A stretch of DNA of 64,000 nt from Haloferax larsenii JCM 13917 (GCF_000336955.1 NZ_AOLI01000025.1:64587-128586); one strand, 5' to 3'. Shown: positions 53,031 to 62,681, counted from the stretch's first letter. Notes: generated by a model from the letters alone, not told the origin. A program made the numbers and translations.

Positions 53031-53777
53031 ATGGGCGTCTGGTCTCGACTCCAGAGTAGTTTCGTCACGGGTCTCGTGCTCGTCACGCCGCTGGCAGTGA
53101 CGGTGTTCGTCCTCCAATTTGCCTTCAACCGAGTTGCGACGACGATTCGCCCGGTCGTCCGGCAGGTCAATCCCGTCGTCGCCGACGTGCTGTCGTACTC
53201 TGGTGATATCGTTCTCATCTCGCAAGTTCTCTCGGCGCTCGTCATCGCTGCCACCATCACGTTCGTCGGCTACCTCGCGTCGATGAGTCTCGGCCAGCGA
53301 CTCTTCGGGAGTTTCGAACGCGGCGTTCGACTGCTTCCGTTCGTCCGTACCATCTACTTCGGGGTCCGGCAGGTCTCCGAGTCGCTCACCGAACCGACCG
53401 CCGGATACGACCGCGTCGTCCTCGTCGAGTACCCGCGTGAAGGGCTCTACTCGCTCGGCTTCGTCACCAACGACGCGCCATCAGCGGTGACGAACGAGGT
53501 GGGCGAAGAACTCCTCACCGTGTTCGTCCCGCACAGTCCCAACCCGACTGCGGGGGCGCTCATCGTCGTCTCGCCCGACGAGATTCAGGAACTCGACATG
53601 CCTGTCCGCCGCGGCCTTCGACTGCTCGTCACGACCGGACTGAGCGTGGACGACCCCGAGACACTCCCCTCCGGCCCAGCAGCGTACTCGCCCGAGAATT
53701 CGAAAGCGGAGCACGCGGAGCAGCGGAAGTCGGGACAAGGACAGTCAGACGGCTCTCAGGCCGAGCCAACAGAGTGA
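53031..53777 (+). CDS. DUF502 family membrane protein
   Basis: A 248-residue protein with two main hydrophobic segments (SSFVTGLVLVTPLAVTVFVL at about 10-29 and ISQVLSALVIAATITFVGYLAS near 65-86) and a cytoplasmic C-terminal domain containing VVLVEYPREGLYSLGFVT and VFVPHSPNPTAGALIVVSPDEI, as in DUF502. The last 35 residues are low-complexity and polar (EHAEQRKSGQGQSDGS). Function unknown. The start MGVWSRLQSS is chosen because upstream in-frame sequence runs through the ribE promoter. Confidence 0.88.
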   Translation: MGVWSRLQSSFVTGLVLVTPLAVTVFVLQFAFNRVATTIRPVVRQVNPVVADVLSYSGDIVLISQVLSALVIAATITFVGYLASMSLGQRLFGSFERGVRLLPFVRTIYFGVRQVSESLTEPTAGYDRVVLVEYPREGLYSLGFVTNDAPSAVTNEVGEELLTVFVPHSPNPTAGALIVVSPDEIQELDMPVRRGLRLLVTTGLSVDDPETLPSGPAAYSPENSKAEHAEQRKSGQGQSDGSQAEPTE

Positions 53778-53804
53778 CGACATCCTCCAAGTTCTGGTCC
53801 CGAC

Positions 53805-55628
53805 CTACACGCCCCACAGGAACGCGATACCGACCGTCGTAACCCCCGCGAGCAGCAGTTGGAGTGGCGCGCCGACCCGGAGGTAGTCGGTAAAGCGGTA
53901 GCCACCCGGCCCGTACACCATGAGATTCGTCTGGTAGCCGATTGGCGTCATGAACGCGGTGCTTCCGGCGAACGTGACGGCGATAGCGAACCCGAAGGGG
54001 TCCGCACCCAGTCGCAGCGCCGTGTCGATGGCGATGGGTAAGACGAGGACGACACTGGCCACGGGCGTAATCACGTTCGCCAGCAACCCCGTCAGGACGT
54101 AGAACAGCGCGAGGACGCCGAGAACCGGGAGCACCATCGCCGTCTGTCCCACCAGTTCGCCGAGGAGGGCGACGCCACCGGTCAGCTGGAGCGCCCGCCC
54201 AAGCGGGATGACGCCTGCGAGCAGGAAGATGACGTTCCAACTCACGGCGTCGTAGGCTTCGCTCGGCGAGAGGACGTCTGTGACGACCATCGCGACGACC
54301 CCGCCGAGTGCGGCGATGGCGATTGGCACTGCTCCGATAGCTGCCAAGCCGATGACGGCCGCGACGATGGCGAACGCCCGAAGCGCCGATGGAGAGAGTT
54401 CACCGTTTCCGATGAGGTCCTCGGCCACTTCGCTCGTGACGACGAAGTCGTCGGTATCCTTCAGATATCGGGCCGTCTCGTCGGTCGTCTGGAGGAGCAG
54501 CGAGTCACCGACCTGAAGCTCCACGTCGCGGAAGTGCTCGCGAATGAGTTCCCCGCCGCGCCGACGAACCGCGAGGACCGTCGCATCGTACCGCTCGCGG
54601 AGGCGTGCCCCACCGATTGTCTCGCCGACGAGCCCCGACTCGCGAGGGACGACGAGTTCGACGAGCGCGACTTGGTCCGGGCGGTCGAGTTCTTCGTCCG
54701 TGACGCTCGCCCGCGGGAGAAACCGCAGTTCGGCGAGTCGGCAGAACTCCCGTATCGTCGCGGGGTCGCCGCGAATCGTGAGGATATCCCGCGCCGCCAC
54801 GTCGCGGTCGGAATCGGTGGCGATGAAATGCGTTTGCCCCCGCAACACGTCCAGAATGTCGACGTTGAGGTCGCGGTGGGCGTCGTCGGCGACTTCCTTC
54901 GCGGGCGACCCGACGAGCGGCGACCGCGACGGAACCAACACCCGGGCGAGGAACGGTTCGACGCCGTAACTCGCTGTCCGGTTCCCCGGTGCGATGCGCT
55001 CGGGGATGAGACGCGGCGCGACGGTCATGAGGTAGACCCCGCCGACGACGAGGACGAGCACGCCGAGCGGAGTGAACACGAACATCGAGAAGGGTGGCTC
55101 GCCCGTTGCAGTCGCGTACGCCTCGCTCGCGACGAGGTTCGTCGCGGTTCCGATGAGTGTGAGCGTCCCGCCGAGCATGGACGCGTACGAAAGCGGAATG
55201 AGTAGCTTCGACGGCGAGACGGCCGCCTCGTCGGCGAGGTCGGCGACCATCGGGATGAACACCGCGACGACCGGCGTGTTGTTGATGATGCCCGCGATAG
55301 GGCCGGTCAGGCCGACGATGGCACCGAGTAGTCGGCGCTCGCTTCCGTGGGCAAATTTCGAGACGGCGTCGCCGAGGAGGCGAATCGCACCGGTGTTCTG
55401 GATACCCTTGCTGAGGGCGTACATCGCGAGAATGGTAATCGTCGCGGTGCTCGAAAACCCCGAGAGTCCGGTCTGTAAATCGACCTGTGTCCACGGTTCG
55501 AGCACGACGAGCGCGACGATGACGCCGATGGCGGTCACGTCCGGCGGAGTCGTCTCCGTCACGAACAGCACCATCGTGACGACCACGAGTGCGAAGACGA
55601 CGAGCATCCCGGGTGTGACCGCGACCAT
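53805..55628 (-). CDS. SLC13/DASS-type permease with RCK_C (TrkA-C) domains
   Basis: A 607-residue transporter with about 11-12 hydrophobic segments in two halves (residues 1-210 and 410-607). Signature pieces are IINNTPVVAVFIP (SNT/NNT motif) and GTATNLVASEAYATATG. The central hydrophilic part (about 230-400) holds two TrkA-C domains (VALVELVVPRESGLVGETIGG and the preceding similar one), a common layout in haloarchaeal SLC13 proteins. Substrate is not determined; sulfate, dicarboxylate or arsenite-like anions are possible. Confidence 0.87.
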   Translation of the reverse strand: MVAVTPGMLVVFALVVVTMVLFVTETTPPDVTAIGVIVALVVLEPWTQVDLQTGLSGFSSTATITILAMYALSKGIQNTGAIRLLGDAVSKFAHGSERRLLGAIVGLTGPIAGIINNTPVVAVFIPMVADLADEAAVSPSKLLIPLSYASMLGGTLTLIGTATNLVASEAYATATGEPPFSMFVFTPLGVLVLVVGGVYLMTVAPRLIPERIAPGNRTASYGVEPFLARVLVPSRSPLVGSPAKEVADDAHRDLNVDILDVLRGQTHFIATDSDRDVAARDILTIRGDPATIREFCRLAELRFLPRASVTDEELDRPDQVALVELVVPRESGLVGETIGGARLRERYDATVLAVRRRGGELIREHFRDVELQVGDSLLLQTTDETARYLKDTDDFVVTSEVAEDLIGNGELSPSALRAFAIVAAVIGLAAIGAVPIAIAALGGVVAMVVTDVLSPSEAYDAVSWNVIFLLAGVIPLGRALQLTGGVALLGELVGQTAMVLPVLGVLALFYVLTGLLANVITPVASVVLVLPIAIDTALRLGADPFGFAIAVTFAGSTAFMTPIGYQTNLMVYGPGGYRFTDYLRVGAPLQLLLAGVTTVGIAFLWGV

Positions 55629-55743
55629 GCCGTGTGTGGATTCGGAGACGGCTTAATGGTTGCTCGGATGAGGTGTTCGCACGGCTGACGGGTGGGCTCG
55701 GCTGTCGCGACACTTTTCTCTGCCCGCGGACTACCGGTGCTCG

Positions 55744-55986
55744 ATGCGACTTGGAATCTTGGAGATGCTCGGGTTGGGGGCGACGCTCATCTTCGCCATC
55801 CCCGTCGGAATCTTCGGGGTGCAACTCCTCACCGACGGCCAGACCGTCTTCGGCGGCGGTATGCTTCTCCTCGCGGTCCTGATGGTCGCCCTCCCGCAGT
55901 ATCTGACGACGCCGCAGGACATCCCGATGATTACCGCAGAAAAAGTCGTCGGCGGGGTCGCAAAAGACCCGGACGAAGACGAGTAA
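55744..55986 (+). CDS. Small two-helix membrane protein (DUF7533-like)
   Basis: An 80-residue protein with two hydrophobic segments (LEMLGLGATLIFAIPVGIFGVQLL and FGGGMLLLAVLMVALPQYL) and an acidic C-terminus (VVGGVAKDPDEDE). I recall DUF7533 with this pattern, unverified. It is divergent from the SLC13 gene and convergent with the M24-like gene, 24 bases between stops. Confidence 0.7.
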   Translation: MRLGILEMLGLGATLIFAIPVGIFGVQLLTDGQTVFGGGMLLLAVLMVALPQYLTTPQDIPMITAEKVVGGVAKDPDEDE

Positions 55987-56010
55987 CCGCTTTTTCCCGA
56001 GTCGCGGTCG

Positions 56011-57144
56011 CTACTGCGACCACGCTGCCGGGTCGAGACTCGTCGGTGGGTCGCCGAGAAACGTCGGCCCGTCGTCGTCGATTGCCATCACGTCGACCAG
56101 CTCGATGCGTCCGTTTTCCGGGTCGCTGACGGCCGTTCGAACTCGAACGACGTTTCCGGCCGCCAGCTCTGTGTCGCCGTCGAGCGGCGGGGATTCACGC
56201 AGCGAGAGTCCGATGCCGCCGCCGACGTCTCGCGCCACTTCCTCGCTCGGCGAAAACCCGAATGCGGCAGTCTCGGCACGGATTTCGCTACCAACGAACG
56301 CGGCGTCTGCTCCCGGGCCTGCTTCGACGAGTGCAACGTCTCTGGCGGCGTCGCAGGCGACGTGCGCGCGGCGCTCCCATCCGCCGTCGGCATCGACGAC
56401 GAACGTTCGAGCGAGCGCGCTGCGGTAGCCGTCGCGGCCACGGGGAGCGACCGAGACGACGACCGGGTCGTCGGCCCGGAGGACGACCGCGCTGGTGTCG
56501 TCTTCAGCTGCTGTCTTTCCACTCCGTTCGCGTCCGCCAACGTCCACGCTTGTCGCACCCGCGGCATCGACGCCCTCGATTGCGAGCGCGACGTTCACCT
56601 GCCGGCGGATGCGTTCTGTCGAAAGCGGTGCGCCATCCCAGACGAGCGTTCTGTCGTCTGTGGTTGCGTCGGCGAGTATCTCGGCCGCACGAGCGATACC
56701 GCGTCGGGCGGCTCGCTGGACCGTCTCGATAGCGGCGCGCTCGTCGTCGTCTTTGACCGCGCGCACCTCGTTGAGAACTGGGGTCGAAGCGAGGTCGTAG
56801 CCGGCCGATTCGAGGTGTAACGCGGCGTCGTGGGGAATCGTTTGCGGCGCGAGCACCGTGCCGCTGGTCGCCTCCGAACCGAGGACCGTCGCTGCGGCCT
56901 TCCCCGGTGGTTTGTCGTCGATGCGGGTGGTGACGCCCGGAATCTCGGGTGTCTCTATCGTCGATGGAACCCGGAGATGGCTCTCGCCAGCGACGCGAAC
57001 GTACACGACGGTAGTGTCGAACTCGCGTCCCGTGAGGTACCGCAGGTTCGGGTCGGGACCGCGGCCGATGAAGACGAATCCGAGGGCGTCTCGGTCGTCG
57101 AGTGCGGCGTCGAGCGCGTCACCGCCGCGGGGACCGAACGGCAC
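56011..57144 (-). CDS. M24 (Xaa-Pro peptidase fold) protein with degenerate metal site
   Basis: A 377-residue pita-bread-fold protein with a GTG start six bases after the helicase stop. The fold is recognisable (PDPNLRYLTGREFDT, KDDDERAAIETVQRAARRGI), but the metal ligands of aminopeptidase P are mostly gone: Asp of the DxG motif is Ser231 (VVVSVAPRGRDGY), the next Asp is Ala243, the GHG His is Gly309 and the EPG Glu is Arg336. Only Glu348 remains. A catalytically dead scaffold or a new activity is likely. Co-transcription with the helicase is likely. Confidence 0.82.
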   Translation of the reverse strand: MPFGPRGGDALDAALDDRDALGFVFIGRGPDPNLRYLTGREFDTTVVYVRVAGESHLRVPSTIETPEIPGVTTRIDDKPPGKAAATVLGSEATSGTVLAPQTIPHDAALHLESAGYDLASTPVLNEVRAVKDDDERAAIETVQRAARRGIARAAEILADATTDDRTLVWDGAPLSTERIRRQVNVALAIEGVDAAGATSVDVGGRERSGKTAAEDDTSAVVLRADDPVVVSVAPRGRDGYRSALARTFVVDADGGWERRAHVACDAARDVALVEAGPGADAAFVGSEIRAETAAFGFSPSEEVARDVGGGIGLSLRESPPLDGDTELAAGNVVRVRTAVSDPENGRIELVDVMAIDDDGPTFLGDPPTSLDPAAWSQ

Positions 57145-57150
57145 GGCGGC

Positions 57151-59001
57151 TTACGCCTCGGGTTCGGGGGCAGGCGGTTCCTGCGCCGCGTCGACCAGTT
57201 CTTGGGCCTCTACGTCGCGAATCTCGTTGTGGAGCAGGACGCTAATCGGGAGCGTCGGGGCTCCGCTGACGAGGTTTTCGAGGAGGACGAGGTGCTCACG
57301 AGCGCGCGACATGCCGACGTAGAAGACGCGGCGCTCGTTGTCGGTGATGAGCGGAACGGGACTCGTCGCCGACGTGAACTCGTCGATTCCGCGGGCTTCG
57401 AGTTCTTCGTCGGACACGGAGGCGGCCATCTGCTCGACGACCTTCTCGGTCAGGTCGGTCGCCATGAACACGTGGTCGGCCTCACGACCCTTCGCGGAGT
57501 GGATGGTCCCGACGCGAACGCGGCTGGGGTCCATACCCTGATACTCACCAGCGAAGTAGGCGTCGACGGATTTGCGCTGGAAGCTCGTGACCTTGCGGAC
57601 CATGTCGGAGGCCGCAGAGGTGTCGGGCGCGAACGGCGCGAAGTTCTTGATTTCCTTCGGCGTGAACTCGAGTTCGGTGATGTCCTCGACGCCTTCCTCC
57701 TCTTGGCGCTCGTCGATGAGGTCGAACAGGTCGTCGCGGTCGTTCGTCCCGAACGCGGAGTCTTGCAGCATGTCGGCGAGCCGGCGAGCCTGTAGTCCAT
57801 CGACAGGTTCGTCGTCGGCCATCGCCTCGACGGCGCGGACGTACTGCGTGAGCCGGTCTGTCCACATCCGCTGGTCGGTGAGCGTCGAGAAGGGGATTCC
57901 AGACGGGAGGAACTCGTCGATGAACTGGAACATCTGATAGCGAGCGCGGAACAGCAGCATTATCGTCCCGTCTCGTTGCTCGACGGTGTACCGGATGTTC
58001 CGTGCGAGCTCGAGCATCGACGGGTTCTGGACTGCCTCGACCGACCCGCCTTCCTTGCGCGGCTTGAGGTCTTTCTCTTGGCGCTTGTCGATGTGCCGAA
58101 TCTCTCGGTTGACGACGTTGAGAACGTTCGACGGAAGCCGATAGGAGTTCGGCAGCACTTCGTCGTTGTCGCGTTCGGCGTCGAGAAGCAGGTTCGGGTC
58201 CGCACCCTGCCACGCGTAGACGACCTGGTCGTCGTCGCCTGCGATGAGGACGCCCTCCATGTGAGGTTTCCACTCCTCGTACACGTCGTACTGGAGCGTC
58301 GTGATGTCCTGGAACTCGTCGATGACGAGGTAGTCGACGTTCGGGACGAGCGCGCGTTGCTTGACGCGCTCGAGCATGTCAGCGAAGCCGACGAGACCGT
58401 TTTCTCCCTTGTAGGCGCGCCACGCGCGGATTGCCTCGGGGATATCGACGCGGTCGTCGTCGGACGGCCACGTCGGGGTGTACTTGTTGCCCTCCTGGGC
58501 GTTGGGGTCGACTTCCGGCGGGAGGCGAACCTCTTCGACGTTCCACTGGAAGGGGACGTCGTACCAGTCGGCGACGTCACGGCGGGTCCGCTGGAGCCAC
58601 TGGCTCGTCGCGATAACCTTGTTCCCGATAGTCGTCGAGCGGGCGGTTCGGCGACCTGCGCCGCCGTACTCGTCTTCGTACTCGATGCCGTACTCCTCAC
58701 AGAACTCCTGTTTGTCCTTCTCACCAACGACGTCGTTGCGCGAGAGCCCGAGGAGTTCGTACGCCTTCGCGTGCATCGTCGACACGTTCCCCTTCAGCGA
58801 CCGCGGGTTGATGTCGAGTCGTTCGGCGAGACGCTCACGGACCTCGGCTGCGGCAGCCCGGGTGTACGAGACGACGAGAATGTCGCGGATGGTGACGTCG
58901 TCTTGTTCGAGAATCGCCTCGACCTTGTCGAGCAAGGCCGTGGTCTTCCCGCTACCCGGTCCCCCGAACAGGCGAGTGACCGTCACGTCGGATTCGCTCA
59001 T
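57151..59001 (-). CDS. UvrD/Rep-family DNA helicase
   Basis: A 616-residue superfamily 1A helicase. Motif I is GGPGSGKTTALLDKV at residues 13-27, motif Ia SYTRAAAAEVRERL, motif II VIDEFQDITTLQ, motif III GDDDQVVYAWQGAD, motif IV region LLFRARYQM, motif V GTIHSAKGREADHVF, motif VI VFYVGMSRAREHLV. All are intact, so it should be active. It is much shorter than E. coli UvrD (720) because the 2B part is reduced. It is followed six bases later by the M24-like gene, suggesting co-expression. Confidence 0.93.
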   Translation of the reverse strand: MSESDVTVTRLFGGPGSGKTTALLDKVEAILEQDDVTIRDILVVSYTRAAAAEVRERLAERLDINPRSLKGNVSTMHAKAYELLGLSRNDVVGEKDKQEFCEEYGIEYEDEYGGAGRRTARSTTIGNKVIATSQWLQRTRRDVADWYDVPFQWNVEEVRLPPEVDPNAQEGNKYTPTWPSDDDRVDIPEAIRAWRAYKGENGLVGFADMLERVKQRALVPNVDYLVIDEFQDITTLQYDVYEEWKPHMEGVLIAGDDDQVVYAWQGADPNLLLDAERDNDEVLPNSYRLPSNVLNVVNREIRHIDKRQEKDLKPRKEGGSVEAVQNPSMLELARNIRYTVEQRDGTIMLLFRARYQMFQFIDEFLPSGIPFSTLTDQRMWTDRLTQYVRAVEAMADDEPVDGLQARRLADMLQDSAFGTNDRDDLFDLIDERQEEEGVEDITELEFTPKEIKNFAPFAPDTSAASDMVRKVTSFQRKSVDAYFAGEYQGMDPSRVRVGTIHSAKGREADHVFMATDLTEKVVEQMAASVSDEELEARGIDEFTSATSPVPLITDNERRVFYVGMSRAREHLVLLENLVSGAPTLPISVLLHNEIRDVEAQELVDAAQEPPAPEPEA

Positions 59002-59158
59002 TGTCCACGTTCACGGCCTTATCGGTGATAAACAACGTGCTTCCGACGAGGGAAAAACGCGGCCGGAGTCTCGGTATGCCGGGCGCTTGCAACGGAATAG
59101 CAGTAGTCGCCTGCTATCCCGGAAAAAACGGTGCTCTGGCTTGGTCAGTCCGGACGCG

Positions 59159-59335
59159 TTAGGCCTCCGGCACCCACCCGCAGACGGAGCAGGTCGCCGC
59201 CCCTTCGTCGTGTAGTGCCCCACAGTCGGGACACTGCAGTTTGTTATACGATCGATCCCAGCGTACCGGTTCCGTCTCGTGACCGCGGTCGGCCAAGAAC
59301 TGGTCGAACAAATCGTCACTGGGTGCTGAGGCCAT
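59159..59335 (-). CDS. HVO_0416-type zinc-ribbon protein
   Basis: A 58-residue protein, started at MASAPSDDLFDQF (ATGs three and eight codons upstream are possible). It contains LQCPDCGALHDEGAATCSVCGWVP, a compact zinc ribbon with two CxxC pairs. I recall a haloarchaeal zinc-finger family named after HVO_0416 with this size; unverified. It lies upstream of the helicase on the same strand, with a gap of about 155 bases. Role unknown. Confidence 0.8.
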   Translation of the reverse strand: MASAPSDDLFDQFLADRGHETEPVRWDRSYNKLQCPDCGALHDEGAATCSVCGWVPEA

Positions 59336-59421
59336 ACATGGCATGGTATGCCACAGCACTATTTAGTTCCTGCGGCGATTATGACTCCCGGGAAATCGGG
59401 AGTACAGACTGTCTCGCTGCC

Positions 59422-60930
59422 CTACAGGTCGTATAGCTCGCTATACTTCGATTCGACGTAGTCGAGGAAGTCGTCGGCCGCGAAGTCCTCGCCCGTCGCG
59501 CGCTTTACGAGGTCGTTCGTCTCGTACTGGCGGCCGTGCTGGTGGACGTTCTCGCGGAGCCACTCGCGGAGGTCACCGAACTCGCCGCGTGCGATTTTCT
59601 CGTCGAGGTCGTCGATATCTTCCTCGGCGGCGGCGAACAGTTGGGCCGCCATGATGGACCCAAGCGAGTACGTCGGGAAGTAGCCGAAGTTCCCGTAGGC
59701 CCAGTGGATGTCCTGCAGACAGCCTTCGGAGTCGGTCTCCGGGCGGATACCGAGGTACTCTTCGTACTTGTCGTTCCACGCCTCCGGCACGTCTTCGACG
59801 TCGAGGTCGCCCGAGACGAGTTCGCGTTCGAGTTCGAACCGGATGACGATGTGAAGGTGGTAGGTCAGTTCGTCCGCCTCGACGCGGATGAGGTTGTCGT
59901 CGTACACCTGATTGGCCGCCTCGTAGGCCTCTTCGACCGACGCGTCCACCTCGGGGAAGTGCTCGGTGAACGTCGGCAGGAAGTGCTGCCAGAAGGCACG
60001 CGACCGACCGACGTGGTTCTCCCAGAGACGCGACTGCGACTCGTGGACCGAGAGGTTGCGGTCCTCACCGAGCGGGGTCGCGTAGTGTTCGTCCGGCAGG
60101 CCGAGCGTGTAGAGCGCGTGGCCGAACTCGTGGATAGTCGAAAACAGCGACCCGAGGGGGTCCGACTCGTCGTAGCGGGTCGTCACGCGGGCGTCGAACT
60201 GCGTGCCCGACGAGAACGGGTGCGGCGCGGTGTCGAGACGGCCGCGGTCCCACGGATATCCGAGCGTCGAGAGCGCGTCGCGGACGAGTTCCTCCTGTTC
60301 GTCCTCGTCGAATTCGCCCTCGAAGGAATCGACGGCGAGTTCCGTGTCGGACTCGCGGATGTCCGCTATCATCGAGACCAACACCTCGCGCACGTCGGCG
60401 AGGATGTCCTCAGCCTGGTCGAGCGGGAGGCACGGTTCGTAGTCCTCGAACAGCACCTCGTAGGGGTCGCGGTCGGGGTCGATGTGCTCGGCGTACTTCC
60501 GCTTCAGTTCGACGTGCTTCTCCAGATGCGGCGCGAACTCCTCGAAGTCGTCTTCGGCTTTCGCCTGCTTCCACGCCGGAATCGCCTCGGAGGACGCCGC
60601 CGAAATCTTCTCCACGAGGTCGTTCGGCACGCGCGCGGCGCGTTCGTAGTCGCGGCGGAGTTCACGAAGCACGGCGGCCTGCTCTTCTGTGGGGTCGTCC
60701 GCCTCGGCGGCTTCCAGCAGCTCGCCGAACTCGTCGTCGGTTAGGAGTTCGTGGCTGAGCGCCGAGAGCGCCGACATCTGCTGGGAGCGCGCGGGCGTCC
60801 CCTCGTCGGGCATCATGACCTGCTGGTCCCACGAGAGAATCCCGCCAGCGTTCTTCACGTTGGCAATTCGCTTGTACTTCGTGAGCAGTCGGTCGTACGC
60901 CGATTCCGCTTCGGTGGAGGATTGTGCCAT
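59422..60930 (-). CDS. Carboxypeptidase Taq (M32 family)
   Basis: A 502-residue metallocarboxypeptidase. The zinc motif is TIHEFGHALYTLGLPDEH (HExxH) near residue 265, with the DTAPHPFSSGTQFDARVTTR stretch of M32 enzymes before it and HESQSRLWENHVGRSRAFWQ after it. Length matches the family. It removes C-terminal residues from peptides broadly except those following Pro, in the cytoplasm. The first ATG gives a normal N-terminus (MAQSSTEAESAYDRL). Confidence 0.94.
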   Translation of the reverse strand: MAQSSTEAESAYDRLLTKYKRIANVKNAGGILSWDQQVMMPDEGTPARSQQMSALSALSHELLTDDEFGELLEAAEADDPTEEQAAVLRELRRDYERAARVPNDLVEKISAASSEAIPAWKQAKAEDDFEEFAPHLEKHVELKRKYAEHIDPDRDPYEVLFEDYEPCLPLDQAEDILADVREVLVSMIADIRESDTELAVDSFEGEFDEDEQEELVRDALSTLGYPWDRGRLDTAPHPFSSGTQFDARVTTRYDESDPLGSLFSTIHEFGHALYTLGLPDEHYATPLGEDRNLSVHESQSRLWENHVGRSRAFWQHFLPTFTEHFPEVDASVEEAYEAANQVYDDNLIRVEADELTYHLHIVIRFELERELVSGDLDVEDVPEAWNDKYEEYLGIRPETDSEGCLQDIHWAYGNFGYFPTYSLGSIMAAQLFAAAEEDIDDLDEKIARGEFGDLREWLRENVHQHGRQYETNDLVKRATGEDFAADDFLDYVESKYSELYDL

Positions 60931-61060
60931 ATCGATGACGATGGTCTCGGGAGTGTATTAAATCGAAGGTGACGGAGATTTCGGGTGGTCTTCTTCGTCT
61001 GATGCAGTTGACGTAACAGATCATTCGACGTCGGCCAAACGTTCGCCGAGAGAACAGCGA

Positions 61061-61288
61061 TCAGACCCACAGGAAGTACGCGAAGGAGAATACCATTAGA
61101 CTCAGAAGGATGCACGCAATACCAATAATTTGTGTTACTCGTTGCATAAGCGGCCCCGGTTCTTTATACGATGGTCGATGGCTGAACGTCTTGTCAAGAT
61201 AATATTTTGGATGATATATACACTCCGCTCCGATAATGAAAACAATGATTCCTAAGATGAGGAACACCATCGCGAAGAGTAGTAGCAT
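61061..61288 (-). CDS. Orphan two-helix membrane protein in AT-rich DNA
   Basis: A 75-residue, hydrophobic protein (MLLLFAMVFLILGIIVFIIG at the start; IIGIACILLSLMVFSFAYFLW at the end) with a basic/tyrosine-rich middle (YHPKYYLDKTFSHRPSYKEPG). The surrounding 240 bases are clearly less GC-rich than neighbouring genes, and codons use A/T third positions freely. No family is recognised. Likely a recent acquisition or a mobile-element remnant. Confidence 0.6.
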   Translation of the reverse strand: MLLLFAMVFLILGIIVFIIGAECIYHPKYYLDKTFSHRPSYKEPGPLMQRVTQIIGIACILLSLMVFSFAYFLWV

Positions 61289-61410
61289 AGAGTTTCTTTC
61301 GTAGGTGGCGGCTTATAGCTCGTCTCGCTCTGTGTGTCGACTAGTCGCTGATAGGGTCTTTACACTTTCGTCGACCGTGTCGTAGGTGTTCTTGGCAGTT
61401 CCCGACGGCT

Positions 61411-62505
61411 TCACCACCCCTCCACGAGTCTTCGATACGTCTCGTAACACCGTTCTAGCACGTCGAACGAGACACTCTCGGCTTTCGTGTGCGCCTCGCC
61501 GGGTTCCGAGGGACCGTAGACGACGCACGTCGTTCCTTCCTGCGCCAACCACCCGGCGTCGGTGGCGTGGGGTTTCGTCACCTGCTGTGGGTCCGCGTCG
61601 CCGCGAGACTCGTGAACCGCGCGGGCAACGTCCAGCACGCGCTCGGCGAACTCGGCGTCGTCGCAGGCCATCGGGGGTAGGTCCTGTTCGACAGCCCACT
61701 CGACGCCATCGATAGATTCGGTCTGCGAGAGGTCGGCGTACCCACCGGGGACGGTTCGTTCGTCGATGGTCACGTCGCAGCGGTCGGGGATGACGTTCCA
61801 CGCGCTCCCGCCGTCGATTTCGGTGATGGCGATGCTCCCCGAGACGGTGTGGCCGAGGACCTCTGTCTCGGGGAACTGCATGTCGCGGACGATATCGACC
61901 GCGTCGCAGGCGCGGTAGACCGCGTTGTCGCCTTCTTCGGGCATGCTCGCGTGGCAGGCGGTTCCGTGGACGTGGAGCGTGCTCGCCCGGCGGCCGCGGT
62001 GGGCGACGACCATGTCGGTTCGGTTCGGTCCCGAGTAGTTGGTCGAGCCTTCGGCGACGACCGCGTAGTCGAGGTCGAGTCCGGCGTCGAGGGCGTCACG
62101 GACGCCGATGCCGCCGAGTTCCTCGCCGACGAACGAGGCGAAGACGACTTCGTTGGTCGCCGATTGGGCGGCGTCGCGGAAGGCGAGCATCGACGCGACG
62201 ACTGCTCCTTTCATGTCGGCGCTCCCCCGGCCGTAGAGTCGGTCGTCGTCGGCTTCGACGACGTACTCGCCGTCGTCGGTTATCTGTCTGGCAGCTGGTG
62301 GCACCACGTCGTGGTGGCCGACGAGTGCGAGCGAGTCGCCGACGCCGGGGTTGACGCGGGCGAGGACGTTCCCGGCGTCGTCGCGGGTCACTGTCGCGTC
62401 CGTCTCGGCCCGGAGCCACGACTCGATGAAGTCCCCGGCCTCGGTCTCGTCTTCGTGGCTCGGAATCGAGACGAGGTCGGCCGTGAGCGTTTCGAGTTCG
62501 TCCAT
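61411..62505 (-). CDS. M20 family metallopeptidase (ArgE/DapE/Lysk-like)
   Basis: A 364-residue peptidase. Metal ligands are in VGHHDVVPP (His), [14 protein letters not shown] (Asp bridging), [10 protein letters not shown] (Glu-Glu) and VVAEGSTNY; the dimerisation domain follows ([29 protein letters not shown]). It is related to acetylornithine deacetylase/succinyl-diaminopimelate desuccinylase, but substrate cannot be assigned; no arg or lys genes are beside it. The start [14 protein letters not shown] is well placed. Confidence 0.9.
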   Translation of the reverse strand: MDELETLTADLVSIPSHEDETEAGDFIESWLRAETDATVTRDDAGNVLARVNPGVGDSLALVGHHDVVPPAARQITDDGEYVVEADDDRLYGRGSADMKGAVVASMLAFRDAAQSATNEVVFASFVGEELGGIGVRDALDAGLDLDYAVVAEGSTNYSGPNRTDMVVAHRGRRASTLHVHGTACHASMPEEGDNAVYRACDAVDIVRDMQFPETEVLGHTVSGSIAITEIDGGSAWNVIPDRCDVTIDERTVPGGYADLSQTESIDGVEWAVEQDLPPMACDDAEFAERVLDVARAVHESRGDADPQQVTKPHATDAGWLAQEGTTCVVYGPSEPGEAHTKAESVSFDVLERCYETYRRLVEGW

Positions 62506-62561
62506 ATCGATACGACGTGAACCAGCCCGAAAAGTATGGCCGCCGCGACGGTGTCGAAATT

Positions 62562-62596
62562 TCAGTGCGAAGAACCGTCATTCTCAGTGCGAAGAA
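62562..62596. repeat. Two 13-bp direct repeats 22 bases apart upstream of a transducer gene
   Basis: tcagtgcgaagaa occurs at 62562-62574 and 62584-62596, start to start 22 bases, i.e. two helical turns. They lie about 60-90 bases upstream of the predicted TATA box at 62653, in the region between the divergent M20 peptidase and the transducer. Confidence 0.5.
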
Positions 62597-62652
62597 TCGA
62601 AACCCCGGGGACGGGGGTATCTGTTCTCACGTATCGAGAATCGGGATTGTGG

Positions 62653-62659
62653 CTTATGG
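62653..62659 (+). promoter_or_regulatory. TATA box of the transducer gene
   Basis: cttatgg is centred about 26 bases before the ATG at 62682 and predicts a leaderless transcript. Confidence 0.45.
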
Positions 62660-62681
62660 CTGTCTGAGAATATGTCGGCCT

